The translations under genes were made by a program, and so were the position numbers. Below the pieces are notes generated by a model that ran no database searches, had not been told where the DNA came from, and was given only the letters and a program-made list of their open reading frames with translations. A DNA stretch of 64,000 nt, taken from NCBI RefSeq assembly GCF_005049285.1, contig NZ_SOSC01000002.1, forward strand, positions 372,001-436,000, written 5' to 3'. Below, piece after piece: positions 8,858 through 16,413 of this stretch (positions are counted from its first letter, which is position 1; each line of letters starts with the position of its first letter). Source of the stretch: Halorientalis salina (GTDB lineage: Archaea > Halobacteriota > Halobacteria > Halobacteriales > Haloarculaceae).

Positions 8858-10039
8858 GTGTTGCCGGCGGACCGGCCAGCGGAACATCCGGGTGAGGGGG
8901 TCAGCCCAGGGACGGACGTTCGACAGCGGTTCGAGCGGTTGCTCGCGACGACGCCGTACGGCGGTCCGATAGTCGTCGGAACGGTCGGTGCTGGACTCTT
9001 CCTCGCCACGGTGATGAACTTCCTGTGGGAGTTGCGCCTGTTCGGGTTCCAGTGGCCACAGGTCGCGGCGGTCGTCCTCTCGACGTGGCTGTCGGTCATC
9101 CTCGTGTACGGTGCCATCTACCTGGCCGGGACCGAGTTCTCGGCCCGACAGCGCTGGGGGGTCGCCGGCGCGACCATCGCGGGGTTGGTGATAGTCTACC
9201 TGACGATGTATTTCACCGTCGTCATCCGGACCTCGACGGGCATCTACGTCGGCCGTCCGGTCCTCCAGTTGCTCGCCAGCGCGCACACGGGCGCTATCGC
9301 CGGACTGGTCATCGGAACGTTGTTCGTCGAGACCAGACAGGACGCTCGCGAGGCGCGACAGGTCGGCGATCAACTGGAGTTCATGCACAGCATCCTCAGA
9401 CACGACGTGTTGAACAGCATGACCGTCGTTCGAGCCCGTGGCGAACACCTCGATCGGCAACTCGACGGCGAGTACCAGGAGTCCCTCGACGCGATTCTCA
9501 ACCAGACCGAGAGCGTCATCGACCTCTCCCAGCGTGCGCGAGCGACCGTCGAGGCGCTGGCCAGCGACGCCGAAATCACGCCGGAACCGGTCGATCTCTC
9601 GGCGGTCCTCCGCGAGGAGATCGAGACCGTCCGGAAGAGCTACGACGACCTCTCGGTGTGGGCGAACGTACCCGACGACGTGACCGTCCTCGCCGACGAC
9701 ATGCTCGCGGCGGTGTTCGGGAACCTGCTGGGGAACGCGGTCCACCACAACGACGCGGACCAGCCGGTCGTCCGGGTCTCGGCAGCCGCCGCCAACGATA
9801 CCGTCCGGGTCAAAGTCGCCGACAACGGCCCCGGCATCCCCGACGAAAAGAAGGTGACGGTGTTCCGTCGGGGCAACAGCACGAGCGGCGGCGGGTTCGG
9901 CCTGTTTTTCGTCCGAACGATGGTCGAGCAGTACGGCGGCTCCGTCTACGTCGAGGACAACCGACCCAGGGGAGCCGTCTTCGTCGTGGAGCTTCCGATG
10001 GCCGAAATAAACAGTGCCTTCGAAGGCTTCAACGAGTGA
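8858..10039 (+). CDS. Membrane sensor histidine kinase
   Basis: A 393-residue kinase starting at GTG. Four predicted membrane helices occupy about residues 35-150 with very short loops, so the membrane bundle itself is the likely sensor. The H-box is [18 protein letters not shown] (phospho-acceptor His near 182). The ATPase domain has N-box [11 protein letters not shown]1 [11 protein letters not shown], and a glycine-rich [13 protein letters not shown] lid. There is no PAS, GAF or HAMP domain. No response regulator is adjacent, so this is an orphan kinase, as is common in haloarchaea. The signal and target are unknown. Confidence 0.92.
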   Translation: MLPADRPAEHPGEGVSPGTDVRQRFERLLATTPYGGPIVVGTVGAGLFLATVMNFLWELRLFGFQWPQVAAVVLSTWLSVILVYGAIYLAGTEFSARQRWGVAGATIAGLVIVYLTMYFTVVIRTSTGIYVGRPVLQLLASAHTGAIAGLVIGTLFVETRQDAREARQVGDQLEFMHSILRHDVLNSMTVVRARGEHLDRQLDGEYQESLDAILNQTESVIDLSQRARATVEALASDAEITPEPVDLSAVLREEIETVRKSYDDLSVWANVPDDVTVLADDMLAAVFGNLLGNAVHHNDADQPVVRVSAAAANDTVRVKVADNGPGIPDEKKVTVFRRGNSTSGGGFGLFFVRTMVEQYGGSVYVEDNRPRGAVFVVELPMAEINSAFEGFNE

Positions 10040-10215
10040 CGTTCGGTCGGTTGCAGTAAGTTTTCGAGAAGATCAGTCCTTCGTAGGTCAATCAGACAGC
10101 GGTGATCTGCATGCACAGGCGGACGGTCGGCGATGGCGAGACGCGCCCGAACGACGGCCGGAGGGGGCGTCGATCGGTCCGCTTCGTGGCACACGTTACC
10201 GAGAGTTCCACGGAA

Positions 10216-10221
10216 CTTATC
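10216..10221 (+). promoter_or_regulatory. Putative TATA-like element before aIF-1A
   Basis: CTTATC lies 24-29 bases before the ATG at 10245. It is a weak but correctly spaced match to haloarchaeal basal promoters. Confidence 0.35.
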
Positions 10222-10244
10222 AGTGTATCGCTCGTAGTGAGCGT

Positions 10245-10529
10245 ATGAGTGAAGAATCAGGGCGTCGGAATCTCCGTATGCCCAACAGTGACGAGCTGTT
10301 TGCTGTCGTCACCGAACACAACGGTGGCAACCACGTTCGACTGCAGTGCGAAGACGGCAAGAGCCGGATGGGGCGCATTCCGGGTCGGATGAAGTTCCGG
10401 ACATGGATCAACGAGGACGACGTGGTCATCGCCGAACCCTGGGACTGGGACGACGACAAGGCCAACATCGAGTGGCGCTACGACGGCCGCGACGCCGACC
10501 AGCTCCGCGAAGAAGGCCACATCCAGTAA
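10245..10529 (+). CDS. eif1A: Translation initiation factor aIF-1A
   Basis: A 94-residue S1/OB-fold protein with the family core [20 protein letters not shown], then [18 protein letters not shown] and [16 protein letters not shown]. It binds the small ribosomal subunit A site and promotes initiation complex formation with aIF-1 and aIF-2. The length is typical for haloarchaea. A longer frame extends upstream, but the ATG at 10245 matches the known N-terminus [13 protein letters not shown]. It is a single gene with its own promoter-like element. Confidence 0.95.
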   Translation: MSEESGRRNLRMPNSDELFAVVTEHNGGNHVRLQCEDGKSRMGRIPGRMKFRTWINEDDVVIAEPWDWDDDKANIEWRYDGRDADQLREEGHIQ

Positions 10530-10597
10530 CGACCCCGGTCTTCGTCGGGCGCGGATTCTATCGTTTTCAGTTCGGAGCGCCAGCCGCGGAAAAAGAG

Positions 10598-12409
10598 TTA
10601 CTCCAGGTGGTGGTAGTCGAGTTCGTAGCCCGCTTCGAGCGCAGCCTGGACCTCGCTGGAAGGAGCGGACACGCCACGGGTGTCGCGCTCCATCCCGGTG
10701 TCACCCCGTCGGAACAGGACGTTCCGGTCCCAGTCCGACGACGGCGCTTCGAAGTCGGTTCGGTAGTGCGCGCCGCGTGACTCCTCGCGGGCGAGTGCGC
10801 CACGGAGGATTCCCTCGGCCAGCGTCAGCATGAAGGATAGGTCCACGGCGAGTTCGAAGTCCTGGTCGGTCCGGTCGCCCTCGACCCGGAGGTCACCGGT
10901 CCGTTCGTGCAGATTCTGGAGCGTCGAGAGTCCGGCTCGCAGGCCGGCTTCGTCGCGGATGATGCCGGCGGACTGGGCCATACACTCCCGGAGATCGGCG
11001 ATGAGCGTCGCCGGGCGAACCGTCCCGTCGGCGTCACCGAGTTCATTGAGGGCGTGCATGGCTCGTTCGGCGTAGGCGGCCATCCCGTCGGGGAGCGTCG
11101 GAGATCGGGGGGCACGGTCAGCGAGGTGCTCGCCGACGACAGTCCCCATCGCGACGGTCTCGGCCAGCGAGTTACCGCCGAGGCGGTTCGCACCGTGGAC
11201 GCCGGCGGCCGACTCGCCGACGACGTAGAGGCGGTCGACGCGGGTCGCGCCGGTCGTCCAGTCGATGTCGACGCCACCCATCGTGTAGTGGGCGGTCGGT
11301 GCGACCTCCATCGGGTCCTCGGTGATGTCGACGCCGAGCGAGGCGAACCGCTCGACCATCGACGGCAGTCGCTCGCGGACGTAGTCGGCGTCCCGGTGAC
11401 TGACGTCCAGATACACACCCTCGTTCTCGGTGCCCCGGCCCTCGCGAATCTCCTGGGCGATGGCCCGGGCGACCACGTCGCGGGCGTCCAGTTCCATCTG
11501 GTCAGGCGAGTATCGTTCCATGAACCGCTCGCCATCAGCGTTGAACAGCCGTCCGCCCTCGCCGCGGACGGCCTCGGTCACGAGCCGGCCCGACCATTCC
11601 TCGCCGTAGCGGTCGCCGACCATCCCGGTCGGGTGGAACTGGACGAACTCCAGATCCATCAGGTCGGCACCGGCCTCGTAGGCCAGCGCCGGCCCGTCGG
11701 CGGTGTTCTCGTCGTCGCGTGAGGAGTGGCGCTCGTACAGCGCGGAGAACCCGCCGGCGGCCACGACCACGTAGTCGGCGACGAACAGGACGAACTCGCC
11801 GTCGGTCAGATCCACCGCGACTGCGCCGTAGACGCGATCGCCGTCCGACAGCAGGTCGGTGATCATCACGTTGTCCCGGTAGGGGATCCCCAGCGACTGG
11901 GCTTTCGAGACGAGCGTGTCGAGGATCGCCTCGCCAGTCCGGTCGCCGACGAACGCCGTCCGCCGGAACGACTGGGCACCGAAGTACCGCTGGTTGATCT
12001 CGCCGTCGTCCGTGCGGTCGAAGTCGGCCCCCCAGTCGTCGAGTTCGCGCAGTTGGTCGGGCATCGCCTTCGTCACGGTCTCGACCGCGACGGGGTCGTT
12101 CAGGAAGTGCCCCTCGTTGAGCGTGTCCGCAGCGTGAATGGTCCAGTCGTCTTCGGGATCGAGGCTCCCCAGTGCGCCGTTGATGCCGCCGGCTGCCCAG
12201 GTGGTGTGTGCGTCACCGTGGTCCCGTTTGCCGACGACGAGCGATTCGACGCCGCGATCGGCGAGCTCGATGGCCGTACGTGCACCGGCCGCGCCCGCAC
12301 CGATGACCAGCACCGGGACCGCCACCGTCTCGTACTCTGAGGGCTGTGCTCTCGCGTCCGCCGTGGGGGAGTCCACGGGGTCCTCGTCGGGGAGTCCGTA
12401 CTGAGTCAT
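10598..12409 (-). CDS. FAD-dependent fumarate reductase/succinate dehydrogenase-type or L-aspartate oxidase-type flavoprotein
   Basis: A 603-residue flavoprotein. The dinucleotide-binding motif VLVIGAGAAGARTAIEL sits near residue 33. A fumarate reductase active-site segment EFVQFHPTGMVGDRYGEE follows mid-protein, with LVTEAVRGEGGRLF and a C-terminal HGANRLGGNSLAETVAMG, and a helical C-terminal domain. The segment GDAHTTWAAGGING has His where succinate dehydrogenases bind FAD covalently, whereas aspartate oxidases usually have another residue. No iron-sulfur or membrane-anchor subunit gene and no nadA/nadC is adjacent, so the electron partner is unknown. A GTG five codons upstream is possible; ATG at 12409 is preferred. 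Confidence 0.87.
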   Translation of the reverse strand: MTQYGLPDEDPVDSPTADARAQPSEYETVAVPVLVIGAGAAGARTAIELADRGVESLVVGKRDHGDAHTTWAAGGINGALGSLDPEDDWTIHAADTLNEGHFLNDPVAVETVTKAMPDQLRELDDWGADFDRTDDGEINQRYFGAQSFRRTAFVGDRTGEAILDTLVSKAQSLGIPYRDNVMITDLLSDGDRVYGAVAVDLTDGEFVLFVADYVVVAAGGFSALYERHSSRDDENTADGPALAYEAGADLMDLEFVQFHPTGMVGDRYGEEWSGRLVTEAVRGEGGRLFNADGERFMERYSPDQMELDARDVVARAIAQEIREGRGTENEGVYLDVSHRDADYVRERLPSMVERFASLGVDITEDPMEVAPTAHYTMGGVDIDWTTGATRVDRLYVVGESAAGVHGANRLGGNSLAETVAMGTVVGEHLADRAPRSPTLPDGMAAYAERAMHALNELGDADGTVRPATLIADLRECMAQSAGIIRDEAGLRAGLSTLQNLHERTGDLRVEGDRTDQDFELAVDLSFMLTLAEGILRGALAREESRGAHYRTDFEAPSSDWDRNVLFRRGDTGMERDTRGVSAPSSEVQAALEAGYELDYHHLE

Positions 12410-12601
12410 GAGGGGAATTGTCACCGGACCGGCGTTGGGCCCGGATCTGTCCGAATTTAGGCGACGGAATGCGATAAGGGCTTCGCGAGCGTGCGCGCTT
12501 AGGCGACGTCAGTATCAGGCATTGACCCGTATCGCGACGAGAACGCACGGAGTGGTCTGCACGGAGAGACGTGTCTCAGCACGTTAGCGTCTGAAAGAAC
12601 G

Positions 12602-12606
12602 AAAAA
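12602..12606 (-). terminator. Putative T-rich terminator of cspA
   Basis: A run of five T on the minus strand, 36 bases after the cspA stop. Haloarchaeal transcription often ends at such oligo-T tracts. The run is short, so confidence is low. Confidence 0.3.
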
Positions 12607-12642
12607 TCGCGTTGTGTCGCTCAGCAGCGACTGTACGAAATC

Positions 12643-12837
12643 TTAGTTGCGAACGACGTTCGTCGCGCGCGGACCCTTGGGGGCGTCCTCGATGTCGAAC
12701 TCGATGTCGGTCCCCTCGGTGAGGTCCTCGCCGCCAACGTCTTCCATGTGGAAGAATACGTCCTCGTCCTCGTCTTCTGTCTCGATAAACCCGTAACCGC
12801 CTGTGTCGTTGAAGAAATCAACCGTACCGTTTGCCAT
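12643..12837 (-). CDS. cspA: Cold-shock domain protein CspA
   Basis: A 64-residue single cold-shock domain. RNP1-like GGYGFI follows the start MANGTVDFFNDTG, RNP2-like VFFHMEDV is present, and the C-terminal strand reads GPRATNVVRN. Haloarchaeal CspA proteins have exactly this length. It binds single-stranded nucleic acid and acts as an RNA chaperone. It is preceded by a long AT-richer gap with a TATA-like box and followed by an oligo-T stretch, so it forms a single-gene unit. Confidence 0.96.
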   Translation of the reverse strand: MANGTVDFFNDTGGYGFIETEDEDEDVFFHMEDVGGEDLTEGTDIEFDIEDAPKGPRATNVVRN

Positions 12838-12863
12838 TACGAATAAACAAACGTCGACCCCAC

Positions 12864-12871
12864 GTATTAGT
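12864..12871 (-). promoter_or_regulatory. Putative TATA box of cspA
   Basis: CTAATACG on the minus strand lies 27-34 bases before the cspA ATG, consistent with a short leader. The region upstream to about 12960 is notably AT-rich for this genome. Confidence 0.45.
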
Positions 12872-13071
12872 CTTCCGCATTCGTACCCCTATTCTATTTA
12901 TTTCTATACGAACGTCCTGCATAAACCATAAGCCATAGTCATTCGGCCACACATACTGGATTCTGTCACGAATACTGTTCGATTCAACACATTTCGAGCG
13001 AACTTCAGGGGAATCAACAGAACCGGTCGGTGCGGTTTGGGAGATACAGGGGTCCGACGGGGAGGCCGACG

Positions 13072-13080
13072 ATACTTTAC
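13072..13080 (+). promoter_or_regulatory. Putative TATA box of the methyltransferase gene
   Basis: ATACTTTAC lies 23-31 bases before the GTG at 13103 and supports that start for a leaderless mRNA. Confidence 0.45.
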
Positions 13081-13102
13081 GTATCGGCAGTAGTCCTTAG
13101 AC

Positions 13103-13726
13103 GTGGATTCTAACGAAGTTCGCCGGCAGTGGGCAGAACGGTCCGGTGAGTATTCACCGGGGTATTACGCCCATTACGGCCCGGACGAGACGAGCGAGGC
13201 GATTCTGGACCTCCTCGACCAGTTCGTCGGCCGAGACGCGACGGTTCTGGAACTCGGCTGTAGTTCGGGCAGACACCTCTGGCATCTCTACGACCACGGG
13301 TTCGAGACCCTCGCGGGCATCGAGGTCAACGACGACGCGATGGACGTGCTGGCCGAGAACCACCCGGAGCTCGCCGACGAGGGGACGTTCTACATCGACG
13401 CCATCGAGAACGTCGTCGGCGAGTTCGACGACGGGCAGTTCGATGCGGTCTACTCCGTGGAGACCCTCCAGCACCTCCACCCGGACGCCGAGTGGGTCTA
13501 CGAGGAACTGGTCCGGATCACGGACGACCTCCTCGTGACTGTCGAGAACGAGGGCGGAAGCGAGGCGTCCGAATCGAGCGAGGCAGACGTCAACTACGTC
13601 AACGACGAGTTCCCGCTGTACTATCGGAACTGGAACCGTATCTTCACCGACCTGGGACTCGACGAGGTGGCCGCCGAGTCCGGCAAGCGGGATACGATCC
13701 GTGCTTTCCGCACGGCGGAATCGTAA
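13103..13726 (+). CDS. Class I SAM-dependent methyltransferase
   Basis: A 207-residue Rossmann methyltransferase starting at GTG. Motif I VLELGCSSGRHLWHL is near residue 48, the acidic end of strand 2 is GIEVNDDAMDVL, and the post-motif FDAVYSVETLQHLHPDAEW resembles small-molecule methyltransferases such as the UbiE/COQ5-like group. The substrate cannot be read. The C-terminal part (VNYVNDEFPLYYRNW) is probably the substrate cap. Just after its stop lies one copy of a 14-bp repeat that flanks the following toxin-antitoxin pair. Confidence 0.9.
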   Translation: MDSNEVRRQWAERSGEYSPGYYAHYGPDETSEAILDLLDQFVGRDATVLELGCSSGRHLWHLYDHGFETLAGIEVNDDAMDVLAENHPELADEGTFYIDAIENVVGEFDDGQFDAVYSVETLQHLHPDAEWVYEELVRITDDLLVTVENEGGSEASESSEADVNYVNDEFPLYYRNWNRIFTDLGLDEVAAESGKRDTIRAFRTAES

Positions 13727-13731
13727 CACGA

Positions 13732-13745
13732 GGCCTCGGCACTCA
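13732..13745 (+). repeat. Left copy of 14-bp direct repeat flanking the toxin-antitoxin pair
   Basis: GGCCTCGGCACTCA begins six bases after the methyltransferase stop. An identical copy occurs at 14744-14757, about one kilobase on, just after the PIN toxin gene. Surrounding bases differ. This is the geometry expected for a target-site or attachment-site duplication. Confidence 0.75.
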
Positions 13746-13875
13746 CCGCTCGGACTCTATCCCCATCTCAATACGTCTCTACAGCGACGCCGAGCGCGTT
13801 CTCCGTCTCCTTGTTCAGCATGTGCAGGTCGGAGACGGTCACTGTCGAAATCAGTGATGGCTCCGCAGGCTAATA

Positions 13876-13885
13876 CTTATATATT
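13876..13885 (+). promoter_or_regulatory. Putative TATA box of the toxin-antitoxin operon
   Basis: CTTATATATT is the strongest TATA-like sequence in the window. It lies 34-43 bases before the antitoxin ATG at 13919, giving a short leader. It argues against the alternative GTG start at 13889. Confidence 0.55.
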
Positions 13886-13918
13886 CGTGTGTACAATGTA
13901 TGTACTAGTGGTCGTGTT

Positions 13919-14221
13919 ATGGGGAGCACCAGGGTCAACTTCCGGTTGCCGGAGAACCTGATCGAGAAGGCAGACGTCGCCGCCGAAGTCAGCAAAAAGA
14001 ATCGGACGGAGATCGTCAAAGAAGCGCTCACGGAATACTTCGACGAGATCGAAGACGACGAGAGGTTTCAGGAGGCAGTCGTTGAACTGTACCTCGACGA
14101 CCAGATCGGATTCGATGTCCTGAAAGGATTCATCGGCAGGCGAGATGCCGAATCCGTCCGGGCCTCGAAAACCATTCTGGACCAAGGCGAAGGCCTGGCC
14201 GACGACCTCGCAGGGCTGTAG
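13919..14221 (+). CDS. Ribbon-helix-helix antitoxin-like protein
   Basis: A 100-residue protein whose first 45 residues form a ribbon-helix-helix DNA-binding fold: strand STRVNFRLPENL, then two helices (ADVAAEVSKKNRTEIVKEAL). The C-terminal half is acidic and helical and probably wraps the partner toxin. It sits nine bases before a PIN-domain gene on the same strand, the classic VapBC-like order, so it likely autoregulates the operon and neutralises the toxin. The start at 13919 was chosen because the TATA box is too close to the earlier GTG. Codon use is AT-richer than neighbouring genes, consistent with acquisition. Confidence 0.85.
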   Translation: MGSTRVNFRLPENLIEKADVAAEVSKKNRTEIVKEALTEYFDEIEDDERFQEAVVELYLDDQIGFDVLKGFIGRRDAESVRASKTILDQGEGLADDLAGL

Positions 14222-14230
14222 TGTGAGAGC

Positions 14231-14716
14231 ATGATCGTCGCGGATACGAGCACACTCATTTCGCTAGCCTCTATCGACCTCCTCGACACGTTTCTCACCG
14301 AGTTCGATACTCATACGACGGAAACAGTGGTCGAAGAGTTAGCGGAGACTGCGGAGTATGACGATCGGCATGGAAAGGCAGCCGAAGCCGTCCTCCGGAA
14401 CCTGGATAGGATACCTATTCACCGAGTTGAAGGCAGGTTTGAATCGTCCCGTGTCGACAGGGGCGAGGCCAGCTGCGCGCTGTTGACCCGAGAACTGAAC
14501 GCGGAGTTCTTGCTCACCGACGACCTGAGAGCACTTCCCGAACTCCAATCACTGGTAGACGCGAAGGTGGCGATCTCACCAATCATCCTCAAAGCCCTCG
14601 TGAAAAGAGAAGTCCTGAAGCGAGAGACAGCCCAAGAGAAACTGGACCAACTCGCGGAAAACCGGGACTGGCTCGGCGCACCGATCTACAGAAGAGCCCA
14701 GAAACTGTTCGAGTGA
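14231..14716 (+). CDS. PIN-domain toxin-like ribonuclease (VapC-type)
   Basis: A 161-residue PIN domain. The likely metal-binding acids are D5 in MIVADTSTL, E36 in TVVEELAE, E79 in RGEASCALL and D97/D98 in FLLTDDLRAL, the four-acid signature of VapC-like RNases. The C-terminal helices (KALVKREVLKRETAQEKLDQL) resemble the DUF3368-type PIN proteins seen in archaea. It follows the RHH gene by nine bases. It probably cleaves RNA when free of antitoxin; the target is unknown. It ends 27 bases before the right copy of the 14-bp repeat. Confidence 0.87.
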   Translation: MIVADTSTLISLASIDLLDTFLTEFDTHTTETVVEELAETAEYDDRHGKAAEAVLRNLDRIPIHRVEGRFESSRVDRGEASCALLTRELNAEFLLTDDLRALPELQSLVDAKVAISPIILKALVKREVLKRETAQEKLDQLAENRDWLGAPIYRRAQKLFE

Positions 14717-14743
14717 ACAACCACGTTCTGGTACCAGGAAAGG

Positions 14744-14757
14744 GGCCTCGGCACTCA
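14744..14757 (+). repeat. Right copy of 14-bp direct repeat flanking the toxin-antitoxin pair
   Basis: Identical to 13732-13745 (GGCCTCGGCACTCA). The two copies bracket exactly the promoter, antitoxin and toxin. Confidence 0.75.
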
Positions 14758-14928
14758 TAGGGTTCGTCACGGCCGGGTGTCGAAGCCGGCTCGGAACGAC
14801 CAGTTCGTCATCGGCCAGCGGCGGCTACGTGACGCGACGGCAAGTGGGTTACCCTCCGGAACCGATCGAAACCGGTACCGGCTCGAACCAACACGGGACC
14901 GCAGAACGTAGCGAGTGTCGCCGTGGGA

Positions 14929-15594
14929 TCAGTCCGCGATGTCCCAGCGGTCGGTGGTCACGCCGTCGACACCGACGGCACGGAGGGCCGCGATCTCGTC
15001 GGCCGTCCGCGCCGCTTTCCAGGCGACGACGTCCAGTCCCTCGTTCTGTGCGGCGGTGACGATGTCGGTCTCCAGACAGAGATCGTAGTGCGGGTGGACG
15101 ACTTCACAGCCGTGTTCGATGGCGATCTTGAGACTCGTCGACGGGTCCGACTCGAAGAGGTACCCGGTGGCAACGTCCCAGTCGACGGTGTTGACTTCCC
15201 GGATCGAGGCCGGACGGAACGAGGAGACGGTCACGCCCACGTCGAAGTCGGCGACAACGTTCCGGACGTCGGCGGCCAGGCCGGCGTCTTTGAGTTCGAG
15301 TTGGGCGCGGACGCCGTCCGGGAACGCGTCGAGCACGTCTGAGAGCCGGGGGATCGATTCGCCCGAGTCCAACACTTCGAGGTCTCGTAGTTCCTCCCAG
15401 TCCAACTCGCCGATCGGACCGGTTCCATCAGTCAATCTATCGACGGTTTCGTCGTGAAAGACGACCAGTTCCCCGGACCCACACCGCCGGACGTCGACCT
15501 CGACCGCGTCGAGGTACTGGGCGGCGCGCTTGACCGCCCTGACGGTGTTTTCCGGACACTGGGCGGCACAGCCCCGATGGCCGATGAGCTCCAT
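14929..15594 (-). CDS. Glycerophosphodiester phosphodiesterase family protein
   Basis: A 221-residue TIM-barrel GDPD. Catalytic elements are GHRGCAAQCPENTVRAV at the start (His and the Glu/Asn of ENT), VEVDVRR with the metal acids, and VVFHDETVDRLTDGTG with the second His. Further elements are AQLELKD and the C-terminal DGVTTDRW. It hydrolyses glycerophosphodiesters to an alcohol plus glycerol phosphate. There is no signal peptide, so it is cytosolic. It lies 129 bases downstream of, and on the same strand as, a nucleotidyltransferase and a glycerophosphotransferase-like gene, suggesting shared glycerol-phosphate chemistry. The ATG at 15594 was chosen over an upstream start because the domain begins there. 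Confidence 0.92.
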   Translation of the reverse strand: MELIGHRGCAAQCPENTVRAVKRAAQYLDAVEVDVRRCGSGELVVFHDETVDRLTDGTGPIGELDWEELRDLEVLDSGESIPRLSDVLDAFPDGVRAQLELKDAGLAADVRNVVADFDVGVTVSSFRPASIREVNTVDWDVATGYLFESDPSTSLKIAIEHGCEVVHPHYDLCLETDIVTAAQNEGLDVVAWKAARTADEIAALRAVGVDGVTTDRWDIAD

Positions 15595-15723
15595 TACTGG
15601 GAGCCAGGCGTAGGACGGCATTAACGCTATCGCCTCTTCGTGCGTCGACCGCCCAGCGGCGATACGTTCGAATCAGCCGGAGTTGTCGGACGGGAACACA
15701 GCACGATCGGCCCTATCCTCGGT

Positions 15724-16413
15724 TCAAGTCTGGAGGTCGAGTTCGTCAGTGGCCTCTAGGGGGAGCTTACGGCGCGCGGCGAAGAGATCCCGCGGGTAGT
15801 TGATCTCGATGTGCTGGTCGGCGGGGATCGGAGCCATTTCGGTCTCGATGGCGGTGTAAAGCCCTGGGTACCACTCGTCGCGGTGTCGGTAGAGGTACCG
15901 ACGGGCCGCGTCCAGATGCGAACGGTCGATGACGCCGAGGCCGGCGTGGCGATGACCGGTAATCATTCCGTACTCCGCGACGAGTCCCCGGTCATCGGAT
16001 CGGAGCGCAGTCGAGTGGTTCTGGTACCCGGGAATGTAGGCGACGACGCTCCGATCGGCGGCCGAGGAGTGCTGGTCGACGACGCTCGCGATCGTCGCTT
16101 CGGTCACGACGACGTCGCCGTTCAAAACGAGGACGTCGTCGTCGATCCCGGCGAGTCCCCGACGGAGCGATTCGGCGTTCTCGTAGTCGTCCCAGTCCTC
16201 CATGACGATGGTTCGCGCATCGGTGATGTCGTCGACGACGTTTTCGTATGCGTACCCGAGCACCACCGTCAGCTCGTCGACGTGTCCGGTGAGACAGCCG
16301 TGCTGGCGGTCGTACAGCGTCCGGCCGGCGAGGTCGATGAACGCTTTGGGGACCTCCGACCCGTGGGAGCCGAGTCGGCTCCCCTCGCCAGCGGCGAGGA
16401 TCACCGCGTGCAT
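15724..16413 (-). CDS. NTP transferase (cytidylyltransferase-like) for an alcohol or sugar phosphate
   Basis: A 229-residue nucleotidyltransferase. The signature AAGEGSRLGSHGSEVPKAF holds the GxGxR-type nucleotide loop and the catalytic Lys. VLNGDVVV carries a metal-binding Asp, and the C-terminal IEINYPRDLFAARR resembles the end of phosphocholine/inositol-phosphate cytidylyltransferases. The start overlaps the end of the upstream glycerophosphotransferase-like gene by 13 bases, indicating coupling. It probably makes a CDP- (or UDP-) activated polyol or sugar used by that neighbour. The substrate is inferred from context only. The longer reading frame upstream is the shadow of the neighbouring gene. 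Confidence 0.85.
   Translation of the reverse strand: MHAVILAAGEGSRLGSHGSEVPKAFIDLAGRTLYDRQHGCLTGHVDELTVVLGYAYENVVDDITDARTIVMEDWDDYENAESLRRGLAGIDDDVLVLNGDVVVTEATIASVVDQHSSAADRSVVAYIPGYQNHSTALRSDDRGLVAEYGMITGHRHAGLGVIDRSHLDAARRYLYRHRDEWYPGLYTAIETEMAPIPADQHIEINYPRDLFAARRKLPLEATDELDLQT

Noticed and set aside
15622-15723. tRNA gene, prompted by a GTTCGAATC-like string at 15667
   Set aside because: No acceptor stem, D-loop or CCA-adjacent pairing surrounds it; the string is isolated.
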